This document shows, one piece after another, positions 12,917 to 21,636 of a stretch of DNA of 64,000 nucleotides (within the stretch, counting starts at the first letter, position 1; every line of letters starts with the position of its first letter). The stretch is taken from contig NZ_LMQL01000013.1 in NCBI RefSeq assembly GCF_001424545.1, forward strand, positions 165,755 through 229,754, given 5' to 3'. A program made the translations under genes and the position numbers. A model generated the notes under the pieces. The model was given only the letters and a program-made list of their open reading frames with translations. It was not told where the DNA came from and made no database searches. Source of the DNA: Ramlibacter sp. Leaf400. GTDB lineage: Bacteria > Pseudomonadota > Gammaproteobacteria > Burkholderiales > Burkholderiaceae_C.

Positions 12917-14659
12917 ATGGCCGCCGCAGATCCCGCACTGTCCGACGCACAAGCGCTGGCGCTCCCGGGCCTCGCACGCGCGCTGGTCTCCGCAGGCAAG
13001 CTCGGTCAGAAGTCCGCTGAGGAGCTATGCCGCAAGGCCGCAGCCAACCGCAGCAGCTTCATCGCCGAGCTCACCGGCTCGGGCGCCGTCTCCGCGTCGG
13101 ACCTGGCCCACACCATGTCGTCCGCCTTCGGCGCTCCGCTGCTGGACCTGGATGCCGTCGACGTCCAGCGGCTCCCGAAGAACCTGCTGGACACCAAGCT
13201 GTGCCAGGCCTACCGGGTGGTGGTGCTTTCCAAGCGGAACAACCGCCTGATCGTCGCCACGGCCGATCCGTCCGACCAGCAGACGGCCGACAAGATCAAG
13301 TTCGCCACCCAAATGGGCGTGGACTGGGTGATCGCCGAGTACGACAAGCTGACCAAGATGGTCGAGGCCGGCGCGGCGAGCACCGCCCAGGCGATGGAGA
13401 ACATCGTCGGGGACGACTTCGAGTTCGACGAGTCGACGATGGACGACTCCGTCGTCGACGAGGACGACAAGGGCTCTGCCGGCTCCGAAGTCGACGACGC
13501 TCCGGTCGTCAAGTTCCTGCACAAGATGCTGCTCGATGCGTTCAGCGCGCGCGCGTCGGACCTGCATTTCGAGCCCTACGAGCACACCTACCGCGTGCGC
13601 TTTCGCATCGACGGCGAATTGCGCGAGATCGCGGCGCCGCCCGTGGCCATCAAGGACAAGCTGGCGTCGCGCATCAAGGTCATCTCGCGGATGGACATCT
13701 CCGAGAAGCGGGTGCCGCAGGACGGGCGCATGAAGCTCAAGGTGGGCCCGGACCGCGTCATCGACTTCCGCGTCAGCACGCTGCCCACCCTGTTCGGCGA
13801 GAAGATCGTGATCCGTATCCTGGATCCGAGCAGCGCCAAGCTGGGCATCGAGGCGCTGGGCTACGAGACGGAGGAGAAGCAGCGGCTGCTCAATGCGGTC
13901 AGCCGCCCCTATGGCATGGTGCTGGTCACCGGCCCGACGGGCTCGGGCAAGACGGTGTCGCTCTACACCTGCCTGAACATCCTCAACAAGCCGGGAGTGA
14001 ACATCTCCACGGCCGAGGATCCGTCCGAAATCAACCTGCCCGGCGTCAACCAGGTGAACGTGAACGACAAGGCCGGGCTGACCTTCGCCGCGGCGCTCAA
14101 GTCGTTCCTGCGCCAGGACCCGGACGTCATCATGGTGGGCGAAATCCGGGACCTGGAGACGGCCGACATCGCCATCAAGGCCGCCCAGACCGGCCACCTG
14201 GTGCTCTCGACGCTGCACACCAACGACGCACCGACGACGCTGACCCGGATGCGCAACATGGGCATCGCGCCGTTCAACATCGCGTCCAGCGTGATCCTGA
14301 TCACCGCCCAGCGCCTGGCTCGCCGGCTGTGCGCCAACTGCAAGCAGCCTGCCGACATCCCGCACGAGACGCTGCTCGAAGCAGGTTTCACCGACGAGGA
14401 GGTCGACGGCACGTGGACCCCGTACCGCCCCGTGGGCTGCAACGCGTGCAACAACGGCTACAAGGGCCGCGTCGGCATCTACCAGGTCATGCCGATCAGC
14501 GACGAGATCCAGCGCATCATCCTGCGCGACGGAAGCTCGATGGAGATCGCGGAACAATCGAAGCGCGAGGGCGTCAAGAGCCTGCGCCAGTCGGGGCTGC
14601 ACAAGGTGAAACTGGGCGTCACTTCGCTAGAGGAAGTGCTCGGCTGCACGAACGAATAA
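12917..14659 (+). CDS. pilB: type IV pilus assembly ATPase PilB
   Basis: PilB is the cytoplasmic hexameric ATPase that powers extension of type IV pili. The 580-residue protein has an N-terminal MshEN-type domain, Walker A GPTGSGKT at residues 339-346, an Asp box (AEDPSEINLPGVNQV), Walker B (VIMVGEIRDLETADI) and a His box (STLHTNDAPTT). A tetracysteine zinc site is formed by C472/C475 and C508/C511. ATG 12917 is preferred over an in-frame TTG at 12902 because it matches the usual short N-terminus. It heads the pilB-pilC-pilD cluster. Confidence 0.96.
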   Translation: MAAADPALSDAQALALPGLARALVSAGKLGQKSAEELCRKAAANRSSFIAELTGSGAVSASDLAHTMSSAFGAPLLDLDAVDVQRLPKNLLDTKLCQAYRVVVLSKRNNRLIVATADPSDQQTADKIKFATQMGVDWVIAEYDKLTKMVEAGAASTAQAMENIVGDDFEFDESTMDDSVVDEDDKGSAGSEVDDAPVVKFLHKMLLDAFSARASDLHFEPYEHTYRVRFRIDGELREIAAPPVAIKDKLASRIKVISRMDISEKRVPQDGRMKLKVGPDRVIDFRVSTLPTLFGEKIVIRILDPSSAKLGIEALGYETEEKQRLLNAVSRPYGMVLVTGPTGSGKTVSLYTCLNILNKPGVNISTAEDPSEINLPGVNQVNVNDKAGLTFAAALKSFLRQDPDVIMVGEIRDLETADIAIKAAQTGHLVLSTLHTNDAPTTLTRMRNMGIAPFNIASSVILITAQRLARRLCANCKQPADIPHETLLEAGFTDEEVDGTWTPYRPVGCNACNNGYKGRVGIYQVMPISDEIQRIILRDGSSMEIAEQSKREGVKSLRQSGLHKVKLGVTSLEEVLGCTNE

Positions 14660-14683
14660 GCCAGGGAACCAGAGGAGTAGCGC

Positions 14684-15901
14684 ATGGCGACGGCAACAGC
14701 AGGCAAGGTCACCGAATTCGTCTTCGAATGGGAGGGGCGCGACCGCAACGGCAAGTCGGTCCGCGGCGAGACACGCGCGGCCGGTGAGCACCAGGTCCAG
14801 GCGGCACTGCGGCGTCAGGGCGTCACGCCGCTGAAGGTCCGCAAGCGGCGCATGCGGTCCGGGCAGAAGATCAGGCCCAAGGACATCGCCATCTTCACCC
14901 GGCAACTGGCCACCATGATGAAAGCGGGCGTGCCGCTGCTGCAGGCGTTCGACATCGTGGGCCGCGGCAACGCCAACGCCAGCGTCGCCAAGCTGCTCAA
15001 CGACATCCGCACGGATGTCGAGACGGGCACGTCGCTGTCGGCGGCCTTCCGCAAGTACCCGCTGTACTTCGACAACCTGTACTGCAACCTGGTCGAGGCC
15101 GGCGAGGCCGCCGGTATCCTGGAAGCGCTGCTGGACCGCCTGGCCGTCTACATGGAGAAGACGGAAGGGATCAAGTCGAAGATCAAGTCGGCCCTGATGT
15201 ACCCGATCTCCGTGGTCGTGGTCGCCTTCGTGGTGGTGTCGGTGATCATGATCTTCGTGATCCCCGCGTTCAAGGAGGTGTTCACCTCCTTCGGCGCCGA
15301 CCTCCCGGCGCCCACGCTGTTCGTGATGGCCGTCAGCGCGTACTTCATCAAGTACTGGTACATCATCTTCGGCGGCCTGGGTGGCGGCCTCTACTTCTTC
15401 ATGCAGGCCTGGAAGCGCAACGAGAAGGTCCAGCGGTTCATGGACCGCCTGATGCTCAAACTGCCCGTGTTCGGCGACCTCGTCTACAAGTCGGTGATCG
15501 CCCGCTGGACGCGCACGCTGGCCACCATGTTCGCCGCCGGCGTGCCGCTGGTCGAGGCGCTCGACTCGGTCGGCGGCGCTTCGGGCAACTCCGTGTACGC
15601 CATTGCCACCGAGAGGATCCAGCAGGAAGTCTCCACCGGAACCAGTCTCACGGCCGCGATGACCAACGCCAGCGTCTTCCCGGTGATGGTCCTGCAGATG
15701 TGCGCGATCGGCGAGGAGTCGGGCTCGATCGACCACATGCTGGGCAAGGCGGCCGACTTCTACGAGGCCGAGGTCGATGACATGGTCGCCGGCCTGTCCA
15801 GCCTGATGGAGCCGATCATCATCGTGTTCCTGGGCAGCCTCATCGGCGGCATCGTCGTGTCGATGTACCTGCCCATCTTCAAGCTCGGCGCGGTCGTCTG
15901 A
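14684..15901 (+). CDS. pilC: type IV pilus inner-membrane platform protein PilC
   Basis: PilC is the polytopic membrane platform on which PilB acts and where pilin subunits are fed into the growing pilus. The 405-residue protein has two repeated T2SF domains (IFTRQLATMMKAGVPLLQ and the later RWTRTLATMFAAGVPLVEAL) separated by membrane helices near residues 175-200 and 215-240, with a C-terminal helix in PIIIVFLGSLIGGIVVSMY. A ribosome binding site AGAGGAG lies just before the ATG. Its stop overlaps the start of pilD. Confidence 0.96.
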   Translation: MATATAGKVTEFVFEWEGRDRNGKSVRGETRAAGEHQVQAALRRQGVTPLKVRKRRMRSGQKIRPKDIAIFTRQLATMMKAGVPLLQAFDIVGRGNANASVAKLLNDIRTDVETGTSLSAAFRKYPLYFDNLYCNLVEAGEAAGILEALLDRLAVYMEKTEGIKSKIKSALMYPISVVVVAFVVVSVIMIFVIPAFKEVFTSFGADLPAPTLFVMAVSAYFIKYWYIIFGGLGGGLYFFMQAWKRNEKVQRFMDRLMLKLPVFGDLVYKSVIARWTRTLATMFAAGVPLVEALDSVGGASGNSVYAIATERIQQEVSTGTSLTAAMTNASVFPVMVLQMCAIGEESGSIDHMLGKAADFYEAEVDDMVAGLSSLMEPIIIVFLGSLIGGIVVSMYLPIFKLGAVV

Positions 15902-16740
15902 TGTTCTCGCCGGAGTTGGACGCCGCGCTGCTCGGCGTCCTGGGACTGCTGGTCGGCAGCTTCCTGAACGTCGTCATCTACCGCCTGCCGAAGATCCTCG
16001 AGCGCCAGTGGTCGACTGAATGCGCCGAACTGGCCGGCAAGGAGCCGGACGAGGCGGAGCCTTTCGACCTGGTCCGCCCCCGCTCGCGCTGCCGCCAGTG
16101 CGGCCATGTCATCCGCTGGTACGAGAACATCCCCGTGCTGAGCTATCTGGCTCTGCGCGGAAAGTGCTCGTCGTGCGGCACGCCGATCGGCATCCGCTAC
16201 CCGCTGGTCGAACTCGCCACGGCGGGCCTCTTCGCCTTCTGCGGCTGGAAATGGGGCTTCACCTGGACGGGCGGGGCCTGGTGCGGCTTCGCTGCGGCGC
16301 TGGTGGCCCTGGCCATGATCGACTGGGACACCACGCTGCTGCCCGACGACATCACGCTCCCGCTGGTCTGGGCCGGGCTCATCGCGTCGGCGCTGCGCTG
16401 GACCGGCCTGCCCCTGCAGCAAGCCGTCTGGGGCGCCGTGGCGGGCTACGTCTCGCTGTGGCTGGTCTACCAGGGCTTCAAGCTGATCACCGGCAAGGAA
16501 GGCATGGGCTACGGCGACTTCAAGCTGTTCGCCGCGCTGGGCGCCTGGTTCGGCTGGCAGGCGCTGGTGCCGATGATCCTGATGGCCTCCGTCATCGGTG
16601 CCATCATCGGCATCGCCATGAAGTTCGCCGACAACCTGCGCGAAGGCGGTGCCATCCCCTTCGGCCCCTTCCTCGCCGGCGCCGGCCTGACGGCGCTGCT
16701 GTTCGGCCCGTCCTCGATCCTGCAAGCCATCGGGCTCTGA
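15901..16740 (+). CDS. pilD: type IV prepilin leader peptidase / N-methyltransferase
   Basis: PilD cleaves the leader of type IV prepilins and methylates the new N-terminus, at the inner membrane. The 279-residue protein has the cytoplasmic zinc loop with C64/C67 (CRQC) and C89/C92 (CSSC), needed for full activity. The two catalytic aspartates are D141 in AMIDWDT and D206 in GMGYGDFK. About eight hydrophobic segments are visible. The ATG at 15901 overlaps the pilC stop codon. It also serves type II secretion pseudopilins in bacteria that have them. Confidence 0.96.
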   Translation: MFSPELDAALLGVLGLLVGSFLNVVIYRLPKILERQWSTECAELAGKEPDEAEPFDLVRPRSRCRQCGHVIRWYENIPVLSYLALRGKCSSCGTPIGIRYPLVELATAGLFAFCGWKWGFTWTGGAWCGFAAALVALAMIDWDTTLLPDDITLPLVWAGLIASALRWTGLPLQQAVWGAVAGYVSLWLVYQGFKLITGKEGMGYGDFKLFAALGAWFGWQALVPMILMASVIGAIIGIAMKFADNLREGGAIPFGPFLAGAGLTALLFGPSSILQAIGL

Positions 16741-16741
16741 C

Positions 16742-17347
16742 GTGTCCGCCGTGCGCATCGGCCTGACCGGGGGCATCGGCAGCGGCAAGAGCACGGTGCT
16801 GCGGATGCTGGCGCAGCTCGGCGCCGCGGTGATCGACGCTGACGCGATCTCACGCTCCACCACTGCGCCCGGCGGCGCGGCGATCCCCGCGATCGCCCAG
16901 CGCTTCGGCCCGGAGTTCATCACCGCCGAAGGCGCGCTCGACCGCGAGCGCATGCGGGCCGCGGCCTATGCCGATCCGCAGGCCCGGCGCGACCTGGAGG
17001 CGATCATCCATCCGCTGGTGGGCGCCGAAAGCACGCGGCAGGTGCAGGCCGCGCTGCAATCGGGCGCACGCTGCCTCGTGTTCGACATCCCGCTGCTGGT
17101 GGAGTCCGGCCGCTGGCGCAGCCAGGTCGACAAGGTTCTGGTGGTCGACTGTCCGGCCGCCACGCAGGTGGAACGCGTCGTGGCACGCAGCGGGCTGGCG
17201 CCGGCCCAGGTGGAGGCCATCATCGCGGCGCAGGCGCCGCGCGCCCTGCGCCTGGCCGCCGCCGACATCGTGATCTTCAACGACGGGCTCTCGCTCGGGC
17301 AACTGCAGGCGCAAGTGGAATGGGTGGCAAGAGGCTTCGGGCTATGA
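16742..17347 (+). CDS. coaE: dephospho-CoA kinase
   Basis: CoaE phosphorylates the 3' hydroxyl of dephospho-CoA, the last step of coenzyme A synthesis. The 201-residue P-loop kinase has GLTGGIGSGKST near the N-terminus, the CoA-domain segment DADAISRSTTAPGG, and a lid region. The start is GTG at 16742, one base after the pilD stop codon. The pilD-coaE-zapD-yacG order is the standard proteobacterial arrangement. Confidence 0.95.
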   Translation: MSAVRIGLTGGIGSGKSTVLRMLAQLGAAVIDADAISRSTTAPGGAAIPAIAQRFGPEFITAEGALDRERMRAAAYADPQARRDLEAIIHPLVGAESTRQVQAALQSGARCLVFDIPLLVESGRWRSQVDKVLVVDCPAATQVERVVARSGLAPAQVEAIIAAQAPRALRLAAADIVIFNDGLSLGQLQAQVEWVARGFGL

Positions 17348-17387
17348 TGGCGCGGTCGTGCAACACCGACCCAGCCCCCAAGCGTGA
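17343..17387 (+). promoter_or_regulatory. -10 element and short upstream reading frame before zapD
   Basis: TATGAT at 17343-17348 overlaps the coaE stop codon. A nine-codon frame (GTG at 17358, reading MQHRPSPQA) ends in TGA at 17385-17387, which overlaps the zapD GTG start at 17384-17386. ZapD has no Shine-Dalgarno sequence, so restart after this small frame is a plausible way to start it. Confidence 0.35.
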
Positions 17388-18139
17388 TCCTCTACGAATA
17401 CCCGTTCAACGAACGCATCCGGACCTACCTGCGCCTCGAGCACCTGTTCCGGCGCCTCGGCGAGTTGGTCCCGCGCGATCACCCGCTCGATCACCACTAT
17501 GCCCTGGCCACCATCTTCGAAGTGATGGACGTGGCCGCGCGGGCCGACCTCAAGTCCGACGTCATGAAGGACCTGGAGAAGCAGAAGGGCATCCTCAACA
17601 GTTACCGGGGCAATCCCGCCATCGCCGAAGCCGTGCTCGACCAGGTGGTGGGTGAACTCGATGGCTGCTTCACGGCCTTGAACAACCAGCCGGGAAAGGC
17701 TGGCCAGTCGCTCACGGACAACGAGTGGCTCATGAGCATCCGCAGCCGCATCGGCATCCCCGGCGGCACCTGTGAATTCGACCTGCCGGCCTACTACGCC
17801 TGGCAGCAGCTCGACGCCTCCACGCGCCGCGACGACTTCGCCCGCTGGACGCGCCCGCTGGGCACATTGGCCGAATCGGTCCACCTGCTGCTGAAGCTGC
17901 TGCGCGAGGCCGGAGCGCCGCAGAAAGTGATGGCCGTCGACGGCCATTTCCAGCAGACGCTGCCGCAGGGTCGGACCTTCCAGCTGCTGCGCCTGCGCAT
18001 CGATCCCTCGCGCAAGCTGGTGCCCGAGATCAGCGGCAACCGCCTGATGGTCTCCGTGCGCCTGATGCGCCAGGAAGGCAGCGACCGGCTGCACGCCAGC
18101 AACGAGAGCGCCGAGCTCGAACTCACGCTCTGCTCCTGA
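17384..18139 (+). CDS. zapD: cell division protein ZapD
   Basis: ZapD (YacF, DUF1342) cross-links FtsZ filaments and stabilises the Z-ring at mid-cell. The 251-residue protein starts [22 protein letters not shown], a strongly conserved family opening. It continues with [19 protein letters not shown] and ends in the beta-rich [12 protein letters not shown] region. The start is GTG at 17384. The gene sits between coaE and yacG, as in most proteobacteria. Confidence 0.95.
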   Translation: MILYEYPFNERIRTYLRLEHLFRRLGELVPRDHPLDHHYALATIFEVMDVAARADLKSDVMKDLEKQKGILNSYRGNPAIAEAVLDQVVGELDGCFTALNNQPGKAGQSLTDNEWLMSIRSRIGIPGGTCEFDLPAYYAWQQLDASTRRDDFARWTRPLGTLAESVHLLLKLLREAGAPQKVMAVDGHFQQTLPQGRTFQLLRLRIDPSRKLVPEISGNRLMVSVRLMRQEGSDRLHASNESAELELTLCS

Positions 18140-18147
18140 GCCCGGCC

Positions 18148-18357
18148 GTGCAGGAAGGTGGACAGCGCAAGGCCCGGGTGGTCACCTGCCCGCAATGCGG
18201 CGGCAAGAGCCTGTACGCGCCGGAGAACCGCTTTCGACCCTTCTGCAGCGAGCGCTGCAAGAACCTGGACCTGGGCGCCTGGGCCAGCGAGAGCTTCCGC
18301 ATGCCCGACGAAACACCCCCCGACGACCAGCCCTTCGGCGACCCGAAGGCCCAGTAG
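18148..18357 (+). CDS. yacG: DNA gyrase inhibitor / zinc-ribbon protein YacG
   Basis: YacG is a small zinc protein that binds GyrB and inhibits DNA gyrase in E. coli. The 69-residue product has the four zinc-binding cysteines C14, C17, C33 and C37 (CPQC and FCSERC), followed by [14 protein letters not shown]. The acidic tail is family-typical. The start is a GTG eight bases after the zapD stop codon. It converges on the Nudix gene with two bases between them. Confidence 0.95.
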   Translation: MQEGGQRKARVVTCPQCGGKSLYAPENRFRPFCSERCKNLDLGAWASESFRMPDETPPDDQPFGDPKAQ

Positions 18358-18359
18358 CG

Positions 18360-18830
18360 TCAGGCCGCGTGGTGCGTGGCCCCGGTGAAGCCGCGCTCCT
18401 GGGCGAACCAGTCGAGCACCGGCACCGTGCCCGGCAGAACCGGCTGCACTTGCACGGGCAAGGTTTCCCAGGAACAGCTCTGTCCCTCGTGCATGTGGAG
18501 TTCGCCGCTCCAGTCGAACACCTTGCAGAAGTTCAGCCGCACCAGCGCATGCGGATAGTCCACGACCTCCACGCGCCAGGGATGCACGGCCCCGATGACC
18601 ACGCCGATCTCCTCGACCAGCTCGCGGCGCAGCGCCGCTTCGACGGTCTCGCCCTCCTCGACCTTGCCGCCCGGGAATTCCCAGTAGCCGGCGTAGACCT
18701 TGCCCGGTGGGCGGCTGGTGAGCAGGAAGCGCCCGTCCGGTCGCACCAGCACGCCGACCGCGACGGCGACTTCCTTGCGGTCGGGCCCGCCTTCGCGCGG
18801 ACGCTCGCCGTGGGCCACCAGCACGCCCAT
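18360..18830 (-). CDS. Nudix hydrolase, MutT-like
   Basis: A 156-residue Nudix hydrolase, probably an 8-oxo-dGTP diphosphatase of the MutT type that cleans the nucleotide pool. The Nudix box runs from GGKVEEGETVEAA to RRELVEEIGV, and WEFPGG precedes it as in MutT. The ATG at 18830 overlaps the stop codon of the upstream ATPase gene (ATGA). Substrate specificity is inferred from family resemblance only. It closes an argJ-ATPase-Nudix chain of overlapping genes. Confidence 0.88.
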   Translation of the reverse strand: MGVLVAHGERPREGGPDRKEVAVAVGVLVRPDGRFLLTSRPPGKVYAGYWEFPGGKVEEGETVEAALRRELVEEIGVVIGAVHPWRVEVVDYPHALVRLNFCKVFDWSGELHMHEGQSCSWETLPVQVQPVLPGTVPVLDWFAQERGFTGATHHAA

Positions 18831-19702
18831 CAGGCGGCGTGCCGTCCCGCGTAGTCGCGGGCGAACTGGTAGGCCACGCGGCCGCTGCGGGAGCCCCGCT
18901 CCAGCGCCCACACCAGCGCCTCGGGCCGGGCGGCTTCGATCGCCGCTCGGGGCACGCCGAAGGACGACAGCCACTGGGCCACGATGACCAGGTACTCGTC
19001 CTGCGTGAACGGGTAGAAGCTCACCCACAGGCCGAAGCGTTCGGACAGGGAGATCTTCTCCTCCACCACTTCGCCCGGATGAACCTCGCCGTCCTCGGTG
19101 TGGGTGTAGGTGAGGTTCTCCTTCATGTACTCGGGAAGGAGGTGGCGCCGGTTGCTGGTGGCGTAGATCAGCACGTTGGGCGTGGCCGCCGCGACCGAGC
19201 CGTCGAGGATGGACTTGAGCGCCTTGTAGCCCGGCTCACCCTCCTCGAAGCTGAGGTCGTCGCAGAACACGATGAACTTCTCCGGCCGGGCCGCCACCAC
19301 CTCGACGATGTCGGGCAGGTCCACCAGGTCGGCCTTGTCCACCTCGATCAGCCGCAGGCCCTGCGGCGCGTACTCGTTCAGGCAGGCCTTGATGAGCGAC
19401 GACTTGCCCGTGCCGCGCGCGCCGGTGAGCAGCACGTTGTTGGCCGGCTGGCCGTCGACGAACTGCTGCGTGTTGCGCTGGATCTTCTCCTTCTGCGGCT
19501 CGATCTCCTTGAGGTCCTCCAGGCGGATGCCGGCGACGTGGCGCACCGGATCGAGGGTGCCGTGGCCGGTGGAGCGCTTGCGGTAACGCCAGGCGATCGA
19601 AGCCTTCCAGTCGGGCGCCGACAGCGGCTGCGGCAGCACCGCCTCCAGCCGGTCGAGCACCTGCATCGCGCGTTCGAGGAGCTTTTCCAGAGGTGCGCTC
19701 AT
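18830..19702 (-). CDS. DUF815-family ATP-binding protein
   Basis: A 290-residue P-loop ATPase of the DUF815 type. The Walker A motif is [10 protein letters not shown] and the Walker B motif [13 protein letters not shown] conserved [12 protein letters not shown] segment resembles an AAA+ sensor-1 region. The function of this family is not established. It overlaps argJ upstream and the Nudix gene downstream by ATGA, so all three should be translated from one message. Confidence 0.88.
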   Translation of the reverse strand: MSAPLEKLLERAMQVLDRLEAVLPQPLSAPDWKASIAWRYRKRSTGHGTLDPVRHVAGIRLEDLKEIEPQKEKIQRNTQQFVDGQPANNVLLTGARGTGKSSLIKACLNEYAPQGLRLIEVDKADLVDLPDIVEVVAARPEKFIVFCDDLSFEEGEPGYKALKSILDGSVAAATPNVLIYATSNRRHLLPEYMKENLTYTHTEDGEVHPGEVVEEKISLSERFGLWVSFYPFTQDEYLVIVAQWLSSFGVPRAAIEAARPEALVWALERGSRSGRVAYQFARDYAGRHAA

Positions 19703-20925
19703 GACCGGTAGTCCGCGTTGATGCTCACGTAATCGTGGCTGAAGTCGCAGGTCCAAACGGTGTCCGCGGCCTGTCCTCGCCCCAGGCCGACACGCACGGT
19801 GATCTCGGCCTGCTTCATCACGCGCTGGCCGTCCTCCTCGCGGTAGGCGGGGTTGCGTCCACCGCGGGCGGCGACATGCACGTCGTCGAGCCAGAGGTCG
19901 ATGCCGGCCTGGTCAAGGTCGTCGATGCCGGCGTAGCCCACGGCCGCCAGGATGCGGCCGAGGTTGGGATCGCTCGCGAAGAACGCCGTCTTCACCAGCG
20001 GCGAATGGGCGATGGCGTAGGCCACCTGCCGGCATTCCTGCGACGAGCGCCCGCCATCCACGCGGACCGTGATGAACTTGGTGGCCCCCTCGCCGTCGCG
20101 CACGATGGCCTGCGCGAGCTGGCGCGAGACTTCCGCCATCGCCTGCTGGAGCGCACGCCCCTCGGCGCTGTCCAGCGAAGTGATGGGCGTGTGTCCGGCC
20201 TTGTTGGTCGCGATCACGATGAACGAGTCGTTGGTCGACGTGTCGCCGTCGACGGTGACGCGGTTGAACGAGCCTTCGGCCAGCTCGAAAGCCAGTTGCC
20301 GCATCAGCGGCTGCGCCACGCAGGCGTCGGTCGCCAGGAAGCCGAGCATCGTGGCCATGTTGGGCCGGATCATGCCGGCGCCCTTGCTGATGCCGGTGAC
20401 GGCCACGTCCTGGCCCCCGATCCGCACGGTGGCACTGAAGGCCTTGGCGATCGTGTCCGTCGTCATGATGCCTTCGGCGGCGCGCAGCCAGTTGTCCGGC
20501 TTCGCATCCGCCAGTGCCGCGGGCAGTCCGGCCTCGATGCGGTCCACCGGCAGCGGCTCCATGATCACGCCGGTGGAGAACGGCAGCACCTGCTGCGGCG
20601 ACACCTCCAGCTTGCGGGCCAGGGCGATGCAGGTGGAGCGGGCGCGCACGAGACCGTCCTCGCCGGTTCCCGCGTTCGCATTGCCGGTGTTCACCACCAG
20701 GGCGCGGATGTCGCCGCCCTCCAGGTGCTCGCGGCAGACCTGCACCGGCGCCGCGCAGAAGCGGTTGCGGGTGAAGACGCCGCCGACGCTGGCGCCCGGC
20801 TCCAGGAGGAAGACCGCCAGGTCCTTGCGGTTCGCCTTGCGCACGCCGGCTTCGGCCACGCCGATGGAGAGCCCGCGCACGGGCTTGAGGTCGCCCGCTT
20901 TCGGGGCGGAAAGGTTCACTGCCAT
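19699..20925 (-). CDS. argJ: bifunctional ornithine acetyltransferase / N-acetylglutamate synthase
   Basis: ArgJ transfers the acetyl group from N-acetylornithine to glutamate in the cyclic arginine pathway, and some versions also acetylate glutamate from acetyl-CoA. The 408-residue precursor self-cleaves at the conserved alanine-threonine bond in PNMATMLGF to give alpha and beta chains. Other family segments are [22 protein letters not shown] and the C-terminal [12 protein letters not shown]. The start [16 protein letters not shown] at 20925 is the usual one. The stop overlaps the next gene. Confidence 0.96.
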   Translation of the reverse strand: MAVNLSAPKAGDLKPVRGLSIGVAEAGVRKANRKDLAVFLLEPGASVGGVFTRNRFCAAPVQVCREHLEGGDIRALVVNTGNANAGTGEDGLVRARSTCIALARKLEVSPQQVLPFSTGVIMEPLPVDRIEAGLPAALADAKPDNWLRAAEGIMTTDTIAKAFSATVRIGGQDVAVTGISKGAGMIRPNMATMLGFLATDACVAQPLMRQLAFELAEGSFNRVTVDGDTSTNDSFIVIATNKAGHTPITSLDSAEGRALQQAMAEVSRQLAQAIVRDGEGATKFITVRVDGGRSSQECRQVAYAIAHSPLVKTAFFASDPNLGRILAAVGYAGIDDLDQAGIDLWLDDVHVAARGGRNPAYREEDGQRVMKQAEITVRVGLGRGQAADTVWTCDFSHDYVSINADYRS

Positions 20926-20944
20926 GGTGATGTCGAAAGGGGTG

Positions 20945-21409
20945 TCAGTTCTGCCGCCAGGGCAGGCCGCGCATGCGCCAGCCGCCCTTGTGGCCGCGAT
21001 GGCCGTCTTCGTCTCGATCGCCTTCGAAGCCTTCGAGGATGTTCCAGGACTCGATGCCCAACTCGGTGCCGCGCTTGGCCGCGGAGATCGACCGGTGCCC
21101 GCTGCGGCACAGGAAGACGGCTTTCTTCCCGGGCGGCACGGCCGCCCGCAGGGCCTCGTCGAAGGACGGATTGAAGGCCATGCCCGGCCACTCCTTCCAC
21201 GACAGGCCGACGGCGCCGGGGACGAAGCCGACCCACTCGCGCTCGGCGTCGGTGCGCACGTCGACCAGCACCGCATCGCCCGACTGCCACCAGTCGCAGG
21301 CCTGCTGCGGCGACACGTCGCCGGCATAGCCCTGCGCCGGGCGCGTGCCTTCGCCCGCGCGGGGCGCCTGTGCGTCCTGTCGCTGGGACAGCTTGGGTTC
21401 GGAGACCAT
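20945..21409 (-). CDS. rhodanese-like domain protein
   Basis: A 154-residue single-domain rhodanese (sulfurtransferase). The active-site cysteine lies in [10 protein letters not shown]. The CDC25-like fold elements [21 protein letters not shown] and the WKEWP segment are visible. The physiological sulfur donor and acceptor are unknown. The start is taken at MVSEPKLSQ (21409), because residues further upstream look non-conserved. A 10-bp inverted repeat lies right before the start. The gene is 19 bases upstream of argJ and may share its transcript. Confidence 0.88.
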   Translation of the reverse strand: MVSEPKLSQRQDAQAPRAGEGTRPAQGYAGDVSPQQACDWWQSGDAVLVDVRTDAEREWVGFVPGAVGLSWKEWPGMAFNPSFDEALRAAVPPGKKAVFLCRSGHRSISAAKRGTELGIESWNILEGFEGDRDEDGHRGHKGGWRMRGLPWRQN

Positions 21410-21416
21410 CACCGGA

Positions 21417-21456
21417 TTTTGCCAGCGTCCCGCCAGGGGTCTTGAGGCTGGCAAAA
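21417..21456 (-). repeat. 10-bp inverted repeat before the rhodanese gene
   Basis: TTTTGCCAGC (21417-21426) and GCTGGCAAAA (21447-21456) are perfect inverted repeats with a 20-base spacer. The left arm includes CAAAAT on the minus strand, a weak -10 match six bases before the rhodanese ATG. It could be a regulator-binding site or a leader hairpin. Confidence 0.45.
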
Positions 21457-21636
21457 GGCTGACAGCCCTCCATGGCCGCGAGCCGTGGCTCAGCGAGGGG
21501 TAGCCCGGAAGCATGAATGGCCCCTCGGGCGTCGCAGGAACGTTGGTGTAAACCCTCTTAACGCTGAACGGAGGGGACTCCAAAGATAGTGTGCTAACCA
21601 CAGCGACCCCGTATTCCCATTACAGGAGACGAAGCC

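Noticed and set aside
18830..20925. Possible frameshift or gene fusion between argJ, the DUF815 ATPase and the Nudix gene
   Set aside because: Each protein has its normal length and start; the overlaps are regular ATGA junctions.
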